A stretch of 64,000 nt of DNA from Quillaja saponaria (Eukaryota > Streptophyta > Magnoliopsida > Fabales > Quillajaceae), in assembly GCA_029379385.1 (NCBI GenBank), contig CM055618.1, positions 5,404,134 through 5,468,133 of the forward strand, written 5' to 3'. Under the pieces are notes generated by a model that saw only the letters and a list, made by a program, of their open reading frames with translations, did no database searches and was not told the DNA's origin. A program made the position numbers and the translations under genes. Within the stretch, counting starts at the first letter, position 1, and every line of letters starts with the position of its first letter. This document shows, in pieces, positions 59,136 through 64,000 of this stretch.

Positions 59136-60420
59136 TGGCTGAGCCTATTCTCATAAATGAAACCTTCCCGGATGATCAACTCTGTCAAGTGTTTATAAAC
59201 TATTACCCTGGTATGCTGACTTTGTCAACTATCTAGTTGGAAAAGTTTTTCCTCCTAACTTAACTTCTCAACGAAATAAAAAGTTTTTACTTGATATAAG
59301 ATTTTTTGTTTGGGATGACCCTTCTTGTTTAAGCATTGTGCTGATCAAATTTTAAGAAGGTGTGTTCTAGAGAAAGAGGTAGAGAGCATACTCCACGACT
59401 ATCATGCTTCAGAGTATGGAAGTCACTTTGGAAAGAGACGAACCGCTGCAAAAGTGCTCCAATCAGGTTTTTATTGACTTTCATTCTTTAAGGATGCTAA
59501 TGAATTTGTTTATAAATGTGACAGGTACCAAAGGATATGCAACATATCGAGGAAGAATGAGATGCCATTCAACAACATACTTGAAGTGCAATTGTTTGAT
59601 GTTTAGGGGATGGACTTCAAATGTCCATTCATCTCCTCATACACTAATCAATACATACTTGTTACTATGGATTACGTCTCTAAATGGGTTGAACCCATTA
59701 TTGTGCCAACCAATGATTCCAAGGTCGTGACCAAATTCTTGAAAAAGAACATTTTCACATGATTTTGCATATCTCAAGCAATGATGGAGGGTCTCACTTT
59801 TGTAACAAACAAGTGGGAGCTCTTCTTGCTAAATATGAGGTGACTCACAAGGTTGCACTAGCATATCATACATAAACAAGTGGACAAACTGAGGTCTCCA
59901 ACCAAAAGATTAAGAGAATCCTAGAGAAGATGATTTGTCCTTCATCAAAAGACTGGTCTAAGAGATTTGATGATGCATTATAGGCATACCGTATAGCCTA
60001 TAAGACTCTTCTAAGCATGTCTCCTTTTTGGCAAAGCTTGCCACCTACCGGTTAAGTTGGAACATAATGCCTATTAAGCAATAAAAAAGCTAAATTTCAA
60101 TTATCCAGCAGCTAGTGAAAAGTGACTCCTTTAATTGAACGAGATAGATATGTTTTGGCTAAATGCTTATGAGAATGTTAAACTCTATAAGGATAAGACT
60201 AAGAGGCTGCATGATCAAAGGATTGTTGAGCACTACTTTGAGCCCGGTCAACAAATCCTTCTTTATAATTCTCGGTTAAAGCTTTTCCTGGGAAAGCTCT
60301 AGTCAAGATAGTCTGGTCCATTTAAAGTGAATGACTAACGATTGAAATGCTATTGCAGAGGGAAGATTGATAATGATCATACTCCATCATACTCGACGAA
60401 GTCACTTGAGCAACACTAAG
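59136..60420 (+). pseudogene. Athila integrase
   Basis: WYADFVNYLVGKVFPP-like start (about 59210), RRCVLEKEVESILHDYHASE and FGKRRTAAKVLQSGFYW (59358-59475, the zinc-binding histidine region), then FVYKCDR-x-Q. The catalytic core shows GMDF-KCPF (about 59607, first aspartate), NDGGSHF-like codons (about 59782, second aspartate) and GQTEVSNQKIKRI (about 59881, glutamate). The C-terminal part [20 protein letters not shown] (about 60190-60250) and [13 protein letters not shown] end before 60420. The frame changes repeatedly, so the protein is not made. Confidence 0.88.
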
Positions 60421-60539
60421 TCAAGCAGAGGACTTTAAACCAAGTGCTTCTTGAGAGGCAACCTAAGTTTCTAAATTTTTTTTTTTATTTTTACTTTTTA
60501 GTTTATTAATTTTTACTTTACACTTAGCATTCATGTCAT

Positions 60540-61795
60540 CTCTCTTAGGAAAACAAAGACTAAGAAACCACAGTATAAGGCACGAACGCCATGGCACATA
60601 ATCCCATTACGCCATTGCAATTAATATCTAGGAAATTGCAAAACCAAATAGAAAGGATACCACTGCAGCCCTCATCCTTTAACGTTGTGGCTCCATAAAA
60701 TAAAGATCTCAGGATAATGGGACCAAAAACTAAAACTAGCAAGCGTTCTCGATCTACTGGACCTAGGTTTGACAACATTCGGTTTATTTTCGTTGCTACA
60801 AAGAAAAGGTTCCATGAAGGGCTGGTAAATAAGGCAATTGTGGCTCATTAGGTTCTGCGGCTCAGTCTTGATTATTTCTAGAATAGCCAATCAAATTGAT
60901 GCAAGAAATTAGGTTAAACTGTGTGCACCACCCTTAGGTGGAATAATTGCATTGGCTAAAGAATTTTATGCCAACCTTGTGGAGCACCATGACAGTAAGG
61001 TTATGGCTCAAGGGAAGATGGTGCCTTTCACAAGCATGGCAATCAATGCCTAGTATGGAATCCCTGACATTCCGGAGACTAATGAGTATACGGCCTATGC
61101 GAGTGGAATAGTAGACTATGATGAGGTGATCAATGTCTTGTGCTATCCAGCTTCCACTTGGAAACTCACTAATGGAGAGCCAGTGCATTTCAAGGTCAGT
61201 CATTTGATGGCCACTGCTAGGGTGTGGTATTATTTTGTGCTCGCTAATGTGCTTCCTAGTTGTCATGTAAGTGATGTGACTAAAAAGCGAGCAATCCTGG
61301 TTTATGCCATAGTACGAGGTATGTCCATTGATATTAGTTTTGTTATACACAACGCTTTGTTACAGGCTACAAATAATAGACACTTGGTCATATGGTTCCC
61401 TTCCCTTATCACTAAGCTATGTTGAGAGGCTAATGTGATTTTGGAAGACACTAAACCATTGGCTATGTAGAAAGGGCCAATTAATGATAAGCTGATGAAC
61501 AAATTTCTGAGCCACTACTTTGAAGTAGGAAAAGGTGATTCAGCAGTTCCAGCTCCAGCTCAACCCGTGTCGATTAGTATGCAAAGATTGACATTGGGCC
61601 AGTGACTTTCATGATTGGAGGTGCAATATGCAGAGCATTGGCAACATAACCATGTTGTCCATTGTTAAGACAATGAGTTGCTAAGGATGATGTTGCAGCA
61701 AGGAGGATGAAATCTTTTGACATTCTCTCCTTCTTCCAAGCCTTCAACTCTATTCCCCTATCCCGATGAGGACATTAACATAGATTTCTATTAAT
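60540..61795 (+). pseudogene. Athila env-position ORF with 'putative plant transposon protein' domain
   Basis: The + strand reads AKEFYANLVEHHDSKVMAQG and MVPFTSMAINA (60955-61050), YGIPDIPETNEY, VINVLCYPASTWKLTNGEP (61127-61185), VWYYFVLANVLPSCHVSDVT (61223-61280), RAILVYAIVRGMSIDISFVI (61285-61350), FPSLITKLC (61398-61424) and KGPIND. This is the domain annotated in plants as a putative plant transposon protein, found in the ORF downstream of pol in Athila-like elements. No signal peptide or clear transmembrane anchor is visible here, so an envelope role is unproven. It is broken by stops at 61054 and 61425. Confidence 0.78.
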
Positions 61796-63215
61796 GAGGG
61801 GAGTTTCTTTACCTTTTGTTTTTCTTATTTTTCTCTGTTTCTTAAATATTGGTACACTATTTAGTCTAGGTTTGGAGGGGTAACTTTCAGTTTTGTATTA
61901 TTCACATGTATAACTTGTTATCCCCCATGTGAGGTTATTTTGTGTAGACACAGTACTTAGGTTGTAATGTCTTTTCCCTTTCTCGTATTGTGTAAGTTTG
62001 ATTTGTTAATGATGGTCTAAAATTTCCTTATTCCTATGATAGTATCGTATTTATTCATTGATTTTGATTTTTGATATAATGCAAGAATTTTTATTTTTTG
62101 AATTTATTATAATTTGGGCATATACTTCATGCATTCATATCTACATAAGACTGTTGTCACCTAAGGTTGTTATTTTTAATGATCTTTTCTTTATAAACTT
62201 TAGACTCTTTTTAACCTCTTCAATTAGTAAGAATTCCTCTTAAACCGAAATCCTAGGCGAAGCTTAGTTGACAACATGATTTAGGCCATCTTTGGATCAA
62301 TAGAGCCTTTGTATATCCACCCTTAATTTCATATTTCCTTAGTTACCCACTTTTGAGCTTAATTCCTATTCTTTCTAGTACATACATATGCTAACCAATC
62401 CTTTTTTGTAAAATCCATTTGCACCTTATTACTTTGAGCATATTCAATATGCATTAATATTGAGCTTTAAAGAGGGAATGAGCTTGAAGTATGTCTTAAG
62501 TGTGAATACAACACAAAGAAGAAAAAAAAATAAACTTCCCATACTTGATAAAAGTTAAGTTTGGGGGAAGTATGTGAAAATTCCTTGATTATTTAACTAC
62601 AAACCAAAGGTTTGGTAGAAAAGTAAAAGAAAGATCAAAGATAAAAAGTGTAGAACATTTATGCCCACGCAAGAAGAGATATATCAGGTGATATAAACAA
62701 TACATATGCTAAAATAGTTGAAACCCGAGTGAGTGTGAATCACAACTTATCAAAGAAAAGGTGGAAAAAAAAAATTGAGAAAGAAGGGTAAGCTCATGCA
62801 AAGAATTTGTGCTTAGGGTATTTTAGCCTAAAAATTTCATTTCATCAAACTTTTGCTCTAATCTTATATTACAAGCTTAATAAAAGACCTATGGATTTTT
62901 GACTAAGTGCTAACTTATATTAGTGGAGAGAGAAAGGAAAGACTAAGTTTTTGGGGTTAAGTTTAGTCTTTGAGTTATCACGAAAATATCTTTGAAGTCA
63001 TCTAACTTTATTGATGATGCCTTACACACACACACACATGAAGTTTGTTGAAACATGATAAATTCGAAACTATACTTGTGTTTTGTCTTTAGTCAAGTTT
63101 TTGTTATAAAATTTGAGGATTTTTAGGGGAATAATTAGTTCATCATTGATAGGTTAATTGTTATTTTTTATTTTTTATTTTTTTCTTTCTTTTTGCTCGG
63201 GACTAATAAAATATT
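61796..63215 (+). other. Athila 3' untranslated region
   Basis: Non-coding. An internal AGTTTGGGGGAAG (about 62557) duplicates the style of the real PPT 660 bases downstream. A (CA)n run sits near 63028-63040. Long non-coding 3' regions are usual in Athila. Confidence 0.65.
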
Positions 63216-63226
63216 AAGTTTGGGGG
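63216..63226 (+). other. Athila polypurine tract
   Basis: AAGTTTGGGGG directly before TGTGATAACTC, the LTR start. It primes plus-strand DNA synthesis in the family. Confidence 0.8.
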
Positions 63227-63228
63227 TG

Positions 63229-64000
63229 TGATAACTCTATAAATAAAGTTATTTCACTATGCTTTTAATTCATATTTTATGCTAAATTCTAAAGTTTTGA
63301 GTTAGAATACTAGTCAAATATAGTGTTTTAGTTGTTTTAGGATGTTTAAAAAGTTTTATAAATTTTTACCTTAATTAGGAGTAGTTTTACTAATTCTGGT
63401 ATTTAATTTGTTTGAGGTGTCTTTGCAATGTCCTAGTTGTGATGAAAGAAGGAAATGATCTCAAGCCAAGCTTTAGGACTGAAGAACATGAAGCTACAGT
63501 GCCAAAAAAGGAAGAATTGATGAAAAGTCAGAGAGTTGGATTTCTCGGCACCTAAAAATTGAAGCCGCGGCGTGAAGATCTTAAGTTGCCTAGAAAAATC
63601 ATAAAGAGAAAAGAGCTACAATGCGTTGATCCTGAAGCCGTAGCACCAATCTAAAGATGACTTACGTGAACATGCAAAGGATTGGTGCTGCAGTGCCTTA
63701 TTATGCAAGGCCGTAGATATACCAGAGCTCATGATAGAGAGAGTGCTAAGGAGCTAAAGGAGACTCGAAGCCATGACAACTTCTTGTTTCTACTCCTTTC
63801 TTCTTATTTTCTATTTACTTGTAATGGTCATGTCTTTAGTTTTTATGTTTTTAGTAGTTAGTATAGAGTAGTCATACTTTAAAGGTAACAATTGAACTCA
63901 CACGTAGCCGATATGGCTTTAGTTTTAATTAAATGCATGTTTTAGTTTTAATATTTGTATTACCTTGTTCTTAATGCTTGTAATTGATTGATCACTAGTT
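63229..64000 (+). repeat. Athila 3' LTR, cut by the window end
   Basis: It aligns with the 5' LTR from TGATAACTC through CTTGATCACTAGTT-like sequence (to about 54608 of the 5' copy). Substitutions and small indels are frequent. About 160 bp equivalent to roughly 54172-54330 of the 5' LTR, including the TATA region, is missing near 63715. Confidence 0.88.

Larger units (their letters stand above)
53687..64000 (+). mobile_element. Athila-type Ty3/gypsy retrotransposon, nearly complete
   Basis: Order on +: 5' LTR (53687-55151), PBS (55158), gag, protease, RT, RNase H, integrase, an ORF in the env position, a long 3' untranslated region, PPT (63216-63226) and the 3' LTR (63229 to the window end). 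PBS type (TGGCGC), integrase after RNase H, an extra 3' ORF and the AAGTTTGGGGG tract all fit Athila. The LTRs are visibly diverged and every ORF is broken, so the insertion is old. It inserted into the copia integrase. The 5-bp target site at the left would be GCAAG (53682-53686). Confidence 0.92.

Noticed and set aside
62557..62569. AGTTTGGGGGAAG as the Athila PPT
   Set aside because: It is not followed by an LTR start; the PPT at 63216 is directly followed by the LTR.

Overview
This 64 kb window looks like repeat-dense nuclear chromatin of a dicot plant. The evidence is AT-rich DNA packed with plant-specific transposable elements (Tat- and Athila-type Ty3/gypsy, SIRE-like and other Ty1/copia, chromovirus-type LTRs, an RTE-type LINE, hAT and CACTA transposons), a degraded nuclear copy of chloroplast psbD, and one intact plant gene for an ANTH-domain clathrin-assembly protein. 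Every other coding trace is broken by stops, frameshifts or deletions. The species cannot be named from this sequence alone. All family calls come from reading motifs by eye; no database search was run.

Layout. 1-7.6 kb: the 3' part of a decayed Tat/Retand-type gypsy element on +, with an antisense gene carrying a plant mobile domain downstream of pol and a 3' LTR. 8.7-10.7 kb: a complete, non-autonomous hAT transposon with 12-bp TIRs and an 8-bp target duplication. 11.2-13.7 kb: a CACTA-like derivative dominated by a tandem array of alternating ~152/~167-bp monomers. 13.8-20.4+ kb: one copia element cut apart by an Athila-type solo LTR (14133-15594), further LTR-like DNA, and a chloroplast psbD insertion (about 19.3-20.3 kb) just before its PPT and 3' LTR. 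22.3-28.8 kb: fragments resembling LTRs, one with a tRNA-Met-type primer site on the minus strand. 29.1-30.5 kb: an RTE-type LINE remnant. 30.5-32.1 kb: a minus-strand copia LTR containing a minisatellite. 32.9-34.3 kb: a minus-strand hAT transposase relic. 35.35-36.0 kb: a probable MITE. 36371-39363: a chromovirus-like solo LTR with a perfect 5-bp target duplication.

40920-42107 (minus) is the only intact protein-coding gene: a 395-aa single-exon ANTH protein. 45.3-50.8 kb: a decayed CACTA element with Tnp2 on the minus strand and a second tandem array in the same relative place as the first. 51.7-52.0 kb: a zinc-knuckle/GRF-like fragment. 52.5-53.7 kb: a copia protease/integrase relic, interrupted at 53687 by an Athila element that fills the rest of the window (5' LTR, PBS, gag, protease, RT, RNase H, integrase, env-position plant-transposon ORF, PPT and a truncated 3' LTR).

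The genes do not form a pathway. The story is one of nested insertion, LTR-LTR recombination (two solo LTRs) and decay around one surviving gene. I see no convincing new defence or metabolic system. The most unusual structures are the two related tandem arrays, each apparently in the last intron of a CACTA-type gene; the antisense plant-mobile-domain ORF; and the short templated duplication at the edge of the chloroplast insert.
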